In this document: piece after piece, positions 6,619-14,335 of the stretch
Layout of the letters: each line of letters starts with the position of its first letter
Position numbering within the stretch: position 1 is the first letter of the stretch
NCBI GenBank assembly: GCA_023665245.1
Contig: JAMPEH010000013.1
Location: forward strand, 1 to 34,627
Origin: Muribaculaceae bacterium
Lineage (GTDB): Bacteria > Pseudomonadota > Alphaproteobacteria > Rs-D84
Reading direction: 5' to 3'
DNA length: 34,627 bases
The notes under the pieces: model-generated
Told to the model about the DNA's origin: nothing
The model's input: the letters and a program-made list of their open reading frames with translations, nothing else
The model's database searches: none
Program-made: the position numbers and the translations under genes

Positions 6619-9477
6619 TTAATTTTTTTCCTTATAACCCCAAACTACGGGGAGGTCTGATTTGTTCCAATATATATCCCAACCGTCGGGCTGTTCTGTT
6701 GCCTCGCAATTAATAGTAAGCAGGGTACAGCCGACGAAAGCGTTCTCGCCGACGGAGGTTACCTTGTCCGAAATATTTATGCTTGTGAGCGAGGAACAGC
6801 CGTAGAACGCGAAGCCGCCTATACGCGTAACGCTGTTTGCAATAGCAATACTTTCAAGCGAAGAACAGCCGTAGAACGCATAGCCGCTTATCGAAATTAT
6901 GTTTTCGGGAATTATTATGCTTTCAAGCGAAGTGCAACCGTAAAAGGCTTCGTTGCCTATCGAAGTTACTTTTTCGTTATTGGGAATTACGCTTGTTTTA
7001 CAGCCTAAAATCAGAGCCTTGTTTTCGGTTTTTATAAGGCAGTTGCCCTCCGCTTGGTATACCTTGTTTTCACTTTCAACCGAAATGCTTGCAAGCGCGG
7101 GGCAATCGGCGAACGCAAGGCTTCCTATGGAAGTTACTCCGTTGCCTATATTTATACTTTCAAGAGAAGTGCAGGAGCGGAATGCTTCCTGTCCTATATA
7201 AGTAACTTTATCGGGTATAACAATGCTTTCAAGCAAAGTGCAAGCCCTGAACGCGCCGTCGTCTATTCTCGTAACCTTTTCGGGTACGGTTATATTTGCA
7301 AGCGAAGCACAGCCCGAGAACGCGTTTTTGCCTATCGAAGTAACTTCGGCAGGCAGGGTTATATCGGTAAGGGAAGAGCAGCCGGAAAACATACTTTCGT
7401 TTATAGAAGTAATGTTGTCGGGCAGGGTTACGCTTTCAAGAGAGAAGCAACCCGAAAACACGCTTAAACCGATAGAAGTTACGCTTTGGGGTATTATTAT
7501 ATTTTTAAGCCCTTTACAGTCCTTAAACGCTTGCGCGCCGATAGAGGTAACGCCGTTTTCAATAGTTACGTTGGAAAGAAGTAAACAGCCCGAAAACGCG
7601 CTTTCGCCAACGGACGTAATTTTTTCGTGAACGGTTATGCCCGTAAGCGCGGTACAGCCGTAGAAAGCGTAGCTCGGAACAGAAGTAAGGCTTTGGGGAA
7701 GAGTTATGCTTGCAAGGGAAGCGCACTCGCTGAACGCATAGCTTCCGATAGAGGTTATACCGTCGCATAAAGTTATGCCCGTAAGCCAATCGCAGTTGGT
7801 GAAAGCATAGCTCGAAATACGGGTCACGCCGTCGGGAATAACCAAGCTTGCAACGGGTTGGGCGTTCAGATAAAGGCTTTTTGCAAAATACAGGGGGTTA
7901 CTGAGTTGGCTGTTAAAGCTTATATTGCACCAAGCCGCGATATTCGAGATATGTACGCTTTCAAGCGAGTCGCATTTCCTGAACGCGTCTCTGCCTATTG
8001 AAGTAACGCCGCTTCCCAAAGTCACGCTCGAAAGAGAGGCGCACCCGTCAAACGCGTAGTCGCCTATTGAGGAAACGCTTGCGGGAAGAATAATGCTTTC
8101 AAGCGAAGTACAGTATGCAAACGCGCCTCTCTCAATAGATGTAATATTGTTCCCTAAGGTTACGCTTTCAAGCAAAGCGCAATCGGAAAAGGCGTCCGCG
8201 CCGACGGAGGTTACGTCGTTGGGAATAGTTATATTTTCAAGCGCGGCACAGCCGTAAAACGCGCGGTTTTTTACGGAAGTGACTTTTGCGGGAATAGTTA
8301 TGCTTTTGAGCGCGGTACAGTAGTTAAACATACCGCTGTTAATTGCAGTAATGCCGCTCGGAAGAGTTACGCTTGCAAGCGACGAACAAAGGCTGAACGC
8401 GCCGTAATCTATTTCGGTAACGCTGTCGGGAACGGTTATGCTTTCAAGAGAGGTACAGCCCGAAAACGCGCTTTGACCTATATGGGTAACGTTTGCGGGA
8501 ATAGTAATATTTTCAAGAGAGGCGCAACCGCTGAACACCCCCGTTTCGATAGAGGAAATGCCCAAAGGTATTGTTATGCCCGTAAGCGAGGAGCATCTGC
8601 CGAACGCGTCGCGCGAAATCGAGGCAACGCCGTTGGGAATAACTATGCTTTCAAGGGCGGAACAACCGAAAAACGCGCCGTAACCTATCGAGGTTACGTT
8701 GTCGGGAAGGGTTATGTTTTCAATAGACGTACAGCCGTAAAATGCGTTGTCGCCTATCGAAGTAACGGCTTCTGGAATTGCAATGCTTCCAAGTGTGGAG
8801 CAGCCGAAAAACGCGCCGTAGCCTATCGAAGTTACGCTTCCGTCGTCGGGAATTTCGCTTGCCTTGCACCCTAAAACAACCGTCTTGCTTGCCGTTTCAA
8901 TTATGCAGTTTCCCGCGCTTTTATAAACGCCGTTCCTTGCGTCGACCGAAATGCTTTCAAGAGAGGTACACCTCGAAAACGCGCTTTGACCGATGGAAAC
9001 AACATATTCGCTTAAAGATAAGTTTTTAATCGAAGAACACCCGGAAAATGCGCTCTGACCTATATTTTTGACGCTGGTGGGAATAGTTATGTTTTCAAGA
9101 GAGGTACACCCCGAAAACGCGCTTACGCCTATATTTTCAACGTTGTTGCCGACGGTCACGCTTTCAACCGACGCGCAATCAGTGAACGCGCCGTCGCTGA
9201 TTGCGGTCACGGGCAAATCCAAACACCTTGCGGGAATTACTATCGTTTGCGCGTCCGCGTTAATTCCCGTAACGGCGTAAGCGTCCTTTCCCGTGCTGAG
9301 CACGTACGTAATGCCCTGCTCGTCGGTATACGTTTCGGCGGGACCTTCCGAGCCCGCGTTGTTGCCGCTTTGGTCAGAGCTTCCGCCCCCGTCCGAAGCG
9401 CAAGCCGTAAATAAAAGAGCGCAACAGGCTGTGACAAAGCAGAGGACTAATATAAGTAGCAGTGGTTTTCTTTTCAT
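6619..9477 (-). CDS. BspA-type leucine-rich repeat lipoprotein (952 aa)
   Basis: The start is placed at ATG 9477 (MKRKPLLL), which has an AGGTG ribosome site; the frame also allows a start 15 codons earlier without one. A signal peptide with lipobox LFTAC (Cys26) is followed by a Ser/Gly/Asn linker and more than 30 LRR_5 repeats of 23 residues (SIGxxAFxGCTSLExITIPxxVT). Two hooks of the form VYxSxGNCxIxTxxK lie near the start and end of the repeat array, and the Trp-rich tail EATEQPDGW...WN...LPVVW closes the protein. It is a large surface-anchored solenoid, probably for host-polymer or cell contact. Regulation probably includes the long structured leader upstream. Confidence 0.92.
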   Translation of the reverse strand: MKRKPLLLILVLCFVTACCALLFTACASDGGGSSDQSGNNAGSEGPAETYTDEQGITYVLSTGKDAYAVTGINADAQTIVIPARCLDLPVTAISDGAFTDCASVESVTVGNNVENIGVSAFSGCTSLENITIPTSVKNIGQSAFSGCSSIKNLSLSEYVVSIGQSAFSRCTSLESISVDARNGVYKSAGNCIIETASKTVVLGCKASEIPDDGSVTSIGYGAFFGCSTLGSIAIPEAVTSIGDNAFYGCTSIENITLPDNVTSIGYGAFFGCSALESIVIPNGVASISRDAFGRCSSLTGITIPLGISSIETGVFSGCASLENITIPANVTHIGQSAFSGCTSLESITVPDSVTEIDYGAFSLCSSLASVTLPSGITAINSGMFNYCTALKSITIPAKVTSVKNRAFYGCAALENITIPNDVTSVGADAFSDCALLESVTLGNNITSIERGAFAYCTSLESIILPASVSSIGDYAFDGCASLSSVTLGSGVTSIGRDAFRKCDSLESVHISNIAAWCNISFNSQLSNPLYFAKSLYLNAQPVASLVIPDGVTRISSYAFTNCDWLTGITLCDGITSIGSYAFSECASLASITLPQSLTSVPSYAFYGCTALTGITVHEKITSVGESAFSGCLLLSNVTIENGVTSIGAQAFKDCKGLKNIIIPQSVTSIGLSVFSGCFSLESVTLPDNITSINESMFSGCSSLTDITLPAEVTSIGKNAFSGCASLANITVPEKVTRIDDGAFRACTLLESIVIPDKVTYIGQEAFRSCTSLESINIGNGVTSIGSLAFADCPALASISVESENKVYQAEGNCLIKTENKALILGCKTSVIPNNEKVTSIGNEAFYGCTSLESIIIPENIISISGYAFYGCSSLESIAIANSVTRIGGFAFYGCSSLTSINISDKVTSVGENAFVGCTLLTINCEATEQPDGWDIYWNKSDLPVVWGYKEKN

Positions 9478-9671
9478 ACGTTTCACCTCAAATTTCTGTA
9501 AAAAAATAATGCCGCTTTCCACAAGAAAGCGACATATAGAAAATGTACACTTCTTGTAGGTTGCGACACCAATTTTGTATTACAGCGTTCAAAGTTTGAT
9601 TTTGTAAAGCAAAAGAAGATACACTTCTACCAAGTATACCCAAACTTTAAACACTATTAAATTGATGTCGC
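9478..9671 (-). ncRNA. structured 5' leader RNA of the lipoprotein operon
   Basis: The leader runs from the predicted start (about 9671) to the ATG at 9477, roughly 195 nt. In RNA sense, the segment 9674-9659 pairs with 9575-9560 (14 pairs, one G-U), and 9654-9641 pairs with 9598-9585 (14 pairs, two G-U). An AGAAG-TGTAT-CTTCT hairpin sits in the apical loop. Near the gene a second hairpin with a U run forms a possible terminator. Deviations from perfect complementarity are wobble pairs, which favours an RNA structure over a plain DNA inverted repeat. I do not recognise it as a known riboswitch or T-box. The pairing starts very near the predicted transcription start. Confidence 0.5.
9500..9533 (-). 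terminator. attenuator-like hairpin before the 952-aa lipoprotein gene
   Basis: In RNA sense CGCTTTC (9531-9525) pairs with GAAAGCG (9519-9513) around a 5-nt loop and is followed by GC-ATTATTTTTTT. It ends about 20 nt before the start codon, where a terminator would cut the leader transcript before the ribosome site. Confidence 0.5.
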
Positions 9672-9677
9672 AGTTAC

Positions 9678-9706
9678 ATTTTACTATATTTAAAATTTCA
9701 AGTCAA
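9678..9706 (-). promoter_or_regulatory. promoter of the 952/272-aa lipoprotein operon
   Basis: Minus-strand TTGACT (9706-9701), 17-nt spacer, TAAAAT (9683-9678). The same boxes and spacing precede the third lipoprotein gene at 10787-10815, suggesting shared control. Confidence 0.7.
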
Positions 9707-9736
9707 TAAAAAATAAAACCCACTGTAAATATTTAT

Positions 9737-9804
9737 ATCCGCCGAGTTTGTCGGCGGCTATAAATTTAAGTAATAAAAGAGCCCCGCGCTTCGCGCGGGG
9801 CTTT
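9737..9804. repeat. composite palindrome module, copy 2 (includes terminator)
   Basis: This repeats 5454-5522 with a few changes: the first hairpin is slightly decayed (CCGCCGA...TCGGCGG) while AGCCCCGCGC-TTC-GCGCGGGGCT at 9780-9802 is perfect. The T-rich flanks allow termination of the minus-strand gene ending at 9821. Confidence 0.85.
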
Positions 9805-9820
9805 AATTTGAAAAGTTGAA

Positions 9821-10762
9821 TTAATTTTCCGATTTATAATTCCAAACTACGGGGAGGTTTGATTTGTTCCAATTTGTATCCCAACCGTCGGGTTGGTCCT
9901 CTGCCTCGCAATTAACAGTAAGGGAGGCGCAACCCGAAAACGCTTCCGCGCATACGGTTTGTACGCTTGCGGGAATAACTATGCTCTCCGCCGCAGACAA
10001 GTCGGTAAAGACGTTGTCGCTTATGGAGGTTACGTTTTCGCCTATATAAATATTTTTAAGCTTTACGCAATCCTTGAACAGTCCGCCGGCGGTGTATCCG
10101 CCTAAAATTCTCTGTTCGGCGCCGCTTACTACGGTTGCGTTGCAATTCCAATACAGCGTTTCCAAGCCCGCGCAGTTTTCAAACGCGCCGTTATAAATTT
10201 TTGTAACGCTTTGCGGAATTGTTATGCCTGTAAGCGAGGTACAGCCTTTGAATGCGGCGGCGGCAATTTCTGTAACGCTTCCGTCGGTAGGAATTACGCT
10301 TGCTTTGCAACCCGCGATTAAAGTTTTAGAAGATTTTTCTATTAAGCAGTTATCCTTGCTTTCGTAAACGCCGTTGCTTTCCTTTACGGTTATGCTATTG
10401 AGCGCGGGGCAATTATTGAACGCAAGTCCGTCTATTGAAGTTACGCTGTCGGGAATTGTTACGCCCGTAATTAAAGAGCCGCTGAATACAGACGCGTCTA
10501 TTTGCGTTACCGGCAAAGTGCGAAAGGTTGCGGGAATTATTATATCCTTATCCGTTGCTACGCCTATGCCCGTCAGAATGTAGCCGTCCTGCGTATCGTT
10601 TAATATGTATTCGAGCCCGTCGGTGAATTTTTCCGTATTGCCGCCGCCCGGTTTATTGGGGTTTGCGCCGTCCGTCCAAACTATCGAACAGCTTGCCGCA
10701 AGCGCGCAACAGGCTGTTATAAAGCAAATTATTAAAGAAAGTAAGAGGGGTTTTCTTTTCAT
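9821..10762 (-). CDS. BspA-type leucine-rich repeat lipoprotein (313 aa)
   Basis: The signal peptide MKRKPLLLSLIICFITACCALAASC has a lipobox ending at Cys25. A Gly/Asn/Pro linker, a short LRR_5 array with the hook VYESKDNCLIEKSSKTLIAGC, and the shared Trp-rich tail (QPDGWDTNWNKSNLPVVW) follow. It is the third paralog on this strand but has its own promoter, AAGGAG site and terminator. One repeat is interrupted by a longer non-LRR insertion around VVSGAEQRILGGYTAGGLF. Expected to be lipid-anchored at the cell surface. Confidence 0.9.
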   Translation of the reverse strand: MKRKPLLLSLIICFITACCALAASCSIVWTDGANPNKPGGGNTEKFTDGLEYILNDTQDGYILTGIGVATDKDIIIPATFRTLPVTQIDASVFSGSLITGVTIPDSVTSIDGLAFNNCPALNSITVKESNGVYESKDNCLIEKSSKTLIAGCKASVIPTDGSVTEIAAAAFKGCTSLTGITIPQSVTKIYNGAFENCAGLETLYWNCNATVVSGAEQRILGGYTAGGLFKDCVKLKNIYIGENVTSISDNVFTDLSAAESIVIPASVQTVCAEAFSGCASLTVNCEAEDQPDGWDTNWNKSNLPVVWNYKSEN

Positions 10763-10786
10763 AAGATTCTCCTTAAATTCAAGTAT

Positions 10787-10815
10787 ATTTTACAGCTTAA
10801 AATTTTAAAAGTCAA
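10787..10815 (-). promoter_or_regulatory. promoter of the 313-aa lipoprotein gene
   Basis: Minus-strand TTGACT (10815-10810), 17-nt spacer, TAAAAT (10792-10787), about 25 nt before the start codon. Confidence 0.7.
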
Positions 10816-10844
10816 TTATATGCTTGCGTTAAGGCGGGAGAGGT

Positions 10845-10873
10845 TTGACTTTGGGAAATTATTAAGGTATACT
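10845..10873 (+). promoter_or_regulatory. promoter giving a very short leader
   Basis: TTGACT (10845-10850), 17-nt spacer, TATACT (10868-10873). Only 15 nt separate the -10 box from ATG 10889, so the leader would be about 9 nt with no Shine-Dalgarno sequence. Confidence 0.65.
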
Positions 10874-10888
10874 TAAAAATAAGAAATT

Positions 10889-11527
10889 ATGAAATTCACA
10901 CAGAAGCTGCGCGAAAAAATTATGAGCACAAAGTGGGGCAAACGCTTTTTCGAAGAGTACGAATTTAAAACGTTCGTGCTGTCTTTAATCTCGCTTATAA
11001 TAACGGTGGCGTTCGTCGTAATGAACTGCGTGAGCGCGGTTTTGTATTCGTCGGTTTGGTATGCTTCCGTTGCGGGCTACTACGGCGCGCTAATCGCCTT
11101 TCGCGCGGGCGTGTTGATTGCCGACAGAAAGTGCCGCAAGCGTTTTTGCGGCGACGAAGAGAGCCTGCGCCGCGCCCAAAACAACATTTATCTCGCAAGC
11201 GGCGCGTTTCTTATAATCGTGCAGATTGCGATGTGCGGCGCGGTGTCTACGCTCATAATTTACAACCGCCCCCAAAGCGGCGGACAGATTATGGCGATAG
11301 CCAACGCCGCCTACGCGTTCTGGAAAATAACTACGGCGATTATAAACCTTGTCAGGGCTAAAAAGCACGGCGACCTCACGGCTCAGTCTTTAAGGAATTT
11401 GAACTTTGCCGACGCGTGTATGTCGATTGTTTCTTTGACGGTGCTTTTGCTGTCCGTTTTCGGCGAGAACGACGACGCGCTTTTTTTAATGACGATGAAA
11501 TGCGGCGTGGGTTTTTCGCCTGCCTGA
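10889..11527 (+). CDS. multi-pass membrane protein of unknown function, frameshifted near its C terminus
   Basis: The 212-aa frame encodes five hydrophobic helices: FVLSLISLIITVAFVV, a YYGALIAFRAGVLIA segment, ASGAFLIIVQIAMCGAV, IANAAYAFWKITTAI and SIVSLTVLLLSVF. It stops soon after GENDDALFLMTMKCGVGF. The -1 frame continues without a gap into a sixth helix and a charged tail ending at 11622, so the intact product would be about 244 aa. I do not recognise the family. The start ATG lies very close to the promoter and lacks a ribosome site. The interruption could be a real mutation, a homopolymer sequencing error or programmed -1 frameshifting. Confidence 0.75.
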   Translation: MKFTQKLREKIMSTKWGKRFFEEYEFKTFVLSLISLIITVAFVVMNCVSAVLYSSVWYASVAGYYGALIAFRAGVLIADRKCRKRFCGDEESLRRAQNNIYLASGAFLIIVQIAMCGAVSTLIIYNRPQSGGQIMAIANAAYAFWKITTAIINLVRAKKHGDLTAQSLRNLNFADACMSIVSLTVLLLSVFGENDDALFLMTMKCGVGFSPA

Positions 11528-11622
11528 TAGTTTTGGGCGTGGCAACTTATATGATAATAAGGGCGGTAAAGCTGAAAAAAGCCCGCCCCGAACCCGAAAC
11601 GGACGAAGAAAAAATATTATAA
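11509..11622 (+). other. -1 frame extension and possible slippery heptamer
   Basis: At 11509-11515 the zero-frame codons read G GGT TTT, the X XXY YYZ pattern of -1 slippery sites. Stepping back one base there gives FFACLIVLGVATYMIIRAVKL, a sixth membrane helix, and a Lys/Glu-rich tail ending at TAA 11620-11622. A missing T in the TTTTT run has the same effect, so a simple 1-nt deletion cannot be excluded. Confidence 0.55.
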
Positions 11623-11629
11623 CCTTAAA

Positions 11630-11680
11630 AGCCCCGCGCTCCGCGCGGGGCTCTTTCATTTTGCCGCTTGCGGCAAAATG
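11630..11680. repeat. paired palindromes, with terminator
   Basis: AGCCCCGCGC-TCC-GCGCGGGGCT (11630-11652), followed by CTCTTTCATTTT, resembles the terminators at 5500 and 9780. Directly after it CATTTTGCCGC-TT-GCGGCAAAATG (11657-11680) is a perfect 11-bp palindrome whose degenerate relative follows the 5500 hairpin. A solitary CTTGCTTTCCCC follows at 11685-11696. Confidence 0.8.
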
Positions 11681-11732
11681 AATTCTTGCTTTCCCCGCTT
11701 GCGCTTGTTCCCGCCCACCCACCCCAACATTA

Positions 11733-11757
11733 TAGCCGCCGACTTCGTCGGCGGCTA
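11733..11757. repeat. GCCGCCGAC palindrome, third copy
   Basis: TAGCCGCCGAC-TTC-GTCGGCGGCTA is identical to 5454-5478, with flanking sequence like the partial copy at 5721. It occupies the 217-nt gap before the next gene together with the 11630 elements; no gene is visible in the gap. Confidence 0.85.
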
Positions 11758-11804
11758 CTTGTTTTTGTGAGGGGTTATCAATATTTATTTTCACGGGATA
11801 TACA

Positions 11805-11833
11805 TTGACTTTAAGTTTTCAATCTGTTAAACT
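11805..11833 (+). promoter_or_regulatory. promoter predicting a leaderless mRNA
   Basis: TTGACT (11805-11810), 17-nt spacer, TAAACT (11828-11833). The ATG at 11840 starts 6 nt after the -10 box, at the expected transcription start itself, and no ribosome site precedes it. Confidence 0.65.
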
Positions 11834-11839
11834 TTCTTT

Positions 11840-13204
11840 ATGGTATTTGTAAATTGGCTTAAATATTTTTTCGGCAACTTCTTTTCGCACAGGCTTGCCG
11901 AAGAGGGCAGAGAGCGGCGTTTCGGCAACAGTTTACTCAGCTTGTTGTTTGCCGCGCTTATTATTTATACGGCTTTGGTGGGCGGCTATTTCGCCTCGTT
12001 TTCCTCCTTTTATTCGGGGGCTGAAAGCTATAAAGAGTTTTTGTACGGCGTGTTCGCAAACGAAAATGCGGACAGGCTGAATATAAAAATTTCGGGCGGG
12101 GCGGCAACCTCGTCTAAGGGCGAAGAAGAGTTTAAAAAGCAGTTCACCGTAAACACCTTCGAAAATTCGGCGGACGCGGAAAGGTACAGCGTAAACGGCT
12201 ATCAGCTTTTAATCGACACGCGCGACGCTAAAACCAACTATAACGACTTTGACTGCTACTATATAAAGGGCGAGGAAAAGAAGTCGCGCGAAGAGTATTT
12301 CGCTCTTTCCGAAGAGGAGAGAAAGGGCTATTCCTGCAAGACGGAATATACCGCAAAATCTTTGACGGTGGACGCGGCAAAGGCGGAGGAGTGCAGGGCT
12401 TGGCTTCTTTCCGACGATTGCGCAAGCGCCGCAGCAAAAAGTCAATGCGAGGCGCTTTCAGAGGGCGGCGCCGTTCCCGAAAGCAACTATAACGCCGTGT
12501 ACGAGCTATGGGTAAAGTATTACTACCTCGATATCGCGGGCGAAAGCTTCGGCAACGCGCCCACTATGCGCACGTACTATTTCACGCAGTATTTATCGGC
12601 GGACAATAGCGGCAAAATGAAGTACGACAAGTTTATGATTGTCCTGTCCGACGTTTTAATAACCTACTTTTACGGCTCGCACGGGGTGCTGTGCGGCATA
12701 AGCGGGTATGTGGACGGGCTCAGCGGGCATTCGATGACCCGTTCGGTCGATGCGACAGCCGCAAAGAAAGAGGTAGACAGCTTTATTTTAGCGGCTAACG
12801 ACGCTTCGTCGGGAGTTATCGCCGCAAACTATTTTATGAATTTATTCTCTATGCTGTTGATTGTCGTCTTGGCTTGGCTTATACTGTCGCTTGCAATGAA
12901 TTTAACGGCTTCGGCAACCAAGTGCGCAACTATGCGCGGGTTCGCAAGCTGTATGAGAATAACGGGCGGGTTCTTCCTGATAAGCTCGCTGTTTGCGTTC
13001 GCGTTTATATTCATAGCCTCGTTTTTCCTCGCGGGGTCGCTCGTGTACAACTACGGGCTGCTGGTGTTTATCGCCGCGCTCTTAATAAGAACGGTGATTT
13101 ATATAATTATGGAGGTCGTTAGTTTCAGAAAAAATCCCCCGCCCGAAGAACAGCCGACAGACGACGGCGCAGAGGGCGAAATGAAAACGGTGTACGGAAG
13201 ATAA
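11840..13204 (+). CDS. membrane protein of unknown function with a large extracytoplasmic loop
   Basis: The 454-aa protein has one N-terminal helix (LLSLLFAALIIYTALVGGYFASF, about 31-53), a hydrophilic stretch of about 270 residues, and three C-terminal helices (FSMLLIVVLAWLILSLAM, ITGGFFLISSLFAFAFIFIASFFLAG, YGLLVFIAALLIRTVIYIIM). It ends in a Pro/Glu-rich cytosolic tail. This one-plus-three layout with an outer domain recalls the DUF1189 architecture, but I cannot assign it by sequence. Its TAA is directly followed by the ATG of the SGNH gene, so the two form a transcription unit. The start appears leaderless. Confidence 0.8.
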   Translation: MVFVNWLKYFFGNFFSHRLAEEGRERRFGNSLLSLLFAALIIYTALVGGYFASFSSFYSGAESYKEFLYGVFANENADRLNIKISGGAATSSKGEEEFKKQFTVNTFENSADAERYSVNGYQLLIDTRDAKTNYNDFDCYYIKGEEKKSREEYFALSEEERKGYSCKTEYTAKSLTVDAAKAEECRAWLLSDDCASAAAKSQCEALSEGGAVPESNYNAVYELWVKYYYLDIAGESFGNAPTMRTYYFTQYLSADNSGKMKYDKFMIVLSDVLITYFYGSHGVLCGISGYVDGLSGHSMTRSVDATAAKKEVDSFILAANDASSGVIAANYFMNLFSMLLIVVLAWLILSLAMNLTASATKCATMRGFASCMRITGGFFLISSLFAFAFIFIASFFLAGSLVYNYGLLVFIAALLIRTVIYIIMEVVSFRKNPPPEEQPTDDGAEGEMKTVYGR

Positions 13205-14269
13205 ATGAATATGAATAAGAATATTAAAATTTTTTCAAATTTCAAAAACAACGCGGCGGGAATTTGGTATTTTTCGCCGAACGAGGGCGCGTTCAGGAAG
13301 GGAACGCCCTGTAAGGGCTTCGGCTGTATAAAGTATGCCGAAGGCTCTATATATACGGGCGATATATACTACGACGGGACAAATTTCAACAAGCTCGGCT
13401 ACGGTCAGCAGGACTTCACTCGCTCGAATATCGGCGACTTGAACAAATATCTCGGTGAAAAGAAGTATAAGTTCGTCGGCGCGTACGATTACAGAAAGAC
13501 AGATTGGATATACGGCAACGGCGTTCTGTACTTTACCTATCCCGACGGCAAGCCCTCGCACTTTTTAAAGGGCTTCTTCTCGGGGCTCGACAAAAAGGGG
13601 GAGTATAAGGGCGAATTCGACTACTCAACCCTGTTGCGGGGCTACACCCCCGATATGGAGTTTAACTATAACGAGCGCGAAACCTTCATTTCGGGCATTC
13701 TCAAAGACATAGACGACAGCGTGAATAAGGTCACGGAAATTGATACGCTGTTTTTCGGCGATTCCTACTTTGAGCTTGCGGAAAATGAAGAGTTTGCGGG
13801 CGAAAACACGCTTTTGAAAACGTTTGGTAAAAATTGCATAAACGCGGGGATAGGCGGCTCGCGCTTCGACGAATGGCACGGCTATTTCACAAGATTAAAG
13901 GGCATTCCCCAGCCAAAAAATATCGTTATAAACTTGGGGTTTAACGACTTGCACGGCGGGGGCGTTTCCGTCAAATGGGTGTATGAAAACTACCTTAAAA
14001 TGTTGGCGCTCGTCCGCGAATATTTCCCCAAAACAAAGGTGTATTTGATTGCGGTCGTACATGCGCCGAACTTCCCCAATTATCTGGAAAAGGAAAATAA
14101 GCTGAACGAGCTCACGAAAAATTCCGCAAAGGCTTTGGACGTAACCGTGCTCGATTGGAACCCCTTAATTGAGCAGAGCAAGGACTATCTTTTCCACGTC
14201 GACGCCGTCCACCCCAATCCCAAAGGCTACGAAATTTTTATAAACTTTTTATCCGAAAATATAAAGTAA
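13205..14269 (+). CDS. SGNH/GDSL-type hydrolase with N-terminal MORN-like repeats
   Basis: The 354-aa protein has two parts. Residues about 30-150 contain MORN-like units (YAEGSIYTGDIYYDG, GNGVLYFTYPDG...FLKGFFSG, KGEYKGEF). Residues about 175-354 form an SGNH hydrolase: FFGDSYF (block I, catalytic Ser), NAGIGGSRF (block II), INLGFNDL (block III GxND) and HVDAVHPNPKGY (block V Asp-x-x-His). It should cleave or transfer an ester such as an acyl group on a lipid or glycan. No signal peptide is seen, so it is probably cytosolic or held at the membrane by MORN contacts. It starts immediately after the membrane protein's stop codon, suggesting they work on the same envelope component. Confidence 0.85.
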   Translation: MNMNKNIKIFSNFKNNAAGIWYFSPNEGAFRKGTPCKGFGCIKYAEGSIYTGDIYYDGTNFNKLGYGQQDFTRSNIGDLNKYLGEKKYKFVGAYDYRKTDWIYGNGVLYFTYPDGKPSHFLKGFFSGLDKKGEYKGEFDYSTLLRGYTPDMEFNYNERETFISGILKDIDDSVNKVTEIDTLFFGDSYFELAENEEFAGENTLLKTFGKNCINAGIGGSRFDEWHGYFTRLKGIPQPKNIVINLGFNDLHGGGVSVKWVYENYLKMLALVREYFPKTKVYLIAVVHAPNFPNYLEKENKLNELTKNSAKALDVTVLDWNPLIEQSKDYLFHVDAVHPNPKGYEIFINFLSENIK

Positions 14270-14300
14270 TTCAATATTTCCGATAAAAATTTTCAAACGC

Positions 14301-14329
14301 TTGCATTATTCGGCATAATCTGCTAAAAT
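14301..14329 (+). promoter_or_regulatory. promoter predicting a leaderless regulator mRNA
   Basis: TTGCAT (14301-14306), 17-nt spacer, TAAAAT (14324-14329). ATG 14336 follows 6 nt after the -10 box, the same spacing as at 11833/11840, with no ribosome site. Confidence 0.65.
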
Positions 14330-14335
14330 ACGGCT

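Noticed and set aside
7054..7467. Plus-strand open frames across the lipoprotein genes
   Set aside because: They arise from the 23-residue LRR periodicity read on the wrong strand; no ribosome sites, and compositions (Arg/Ser/Lys-rich) are unlike real proteins.
6619..9477. Regularly spaced DNA repeats that could suggest a CRISPR array
   Set aside because: The roughly 69-bp period encodes LRR units in one continuous frame, and the repeats are divergent with no unique spacers.
9478..9676. T-box or known amino-acid riboswitch
   Set aside because: No T-box consensus (GGTGG-type) or other recognisable aptamer core is present, and the gene controlled is a surface lipoprotein.
9540..9676. Transposon-type inverted repeat
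   Set aside because: The arms differ mainly by changes that keep G-U pairing and begin near a promoter start site, which fits RNA structure better; no target duplication seen.
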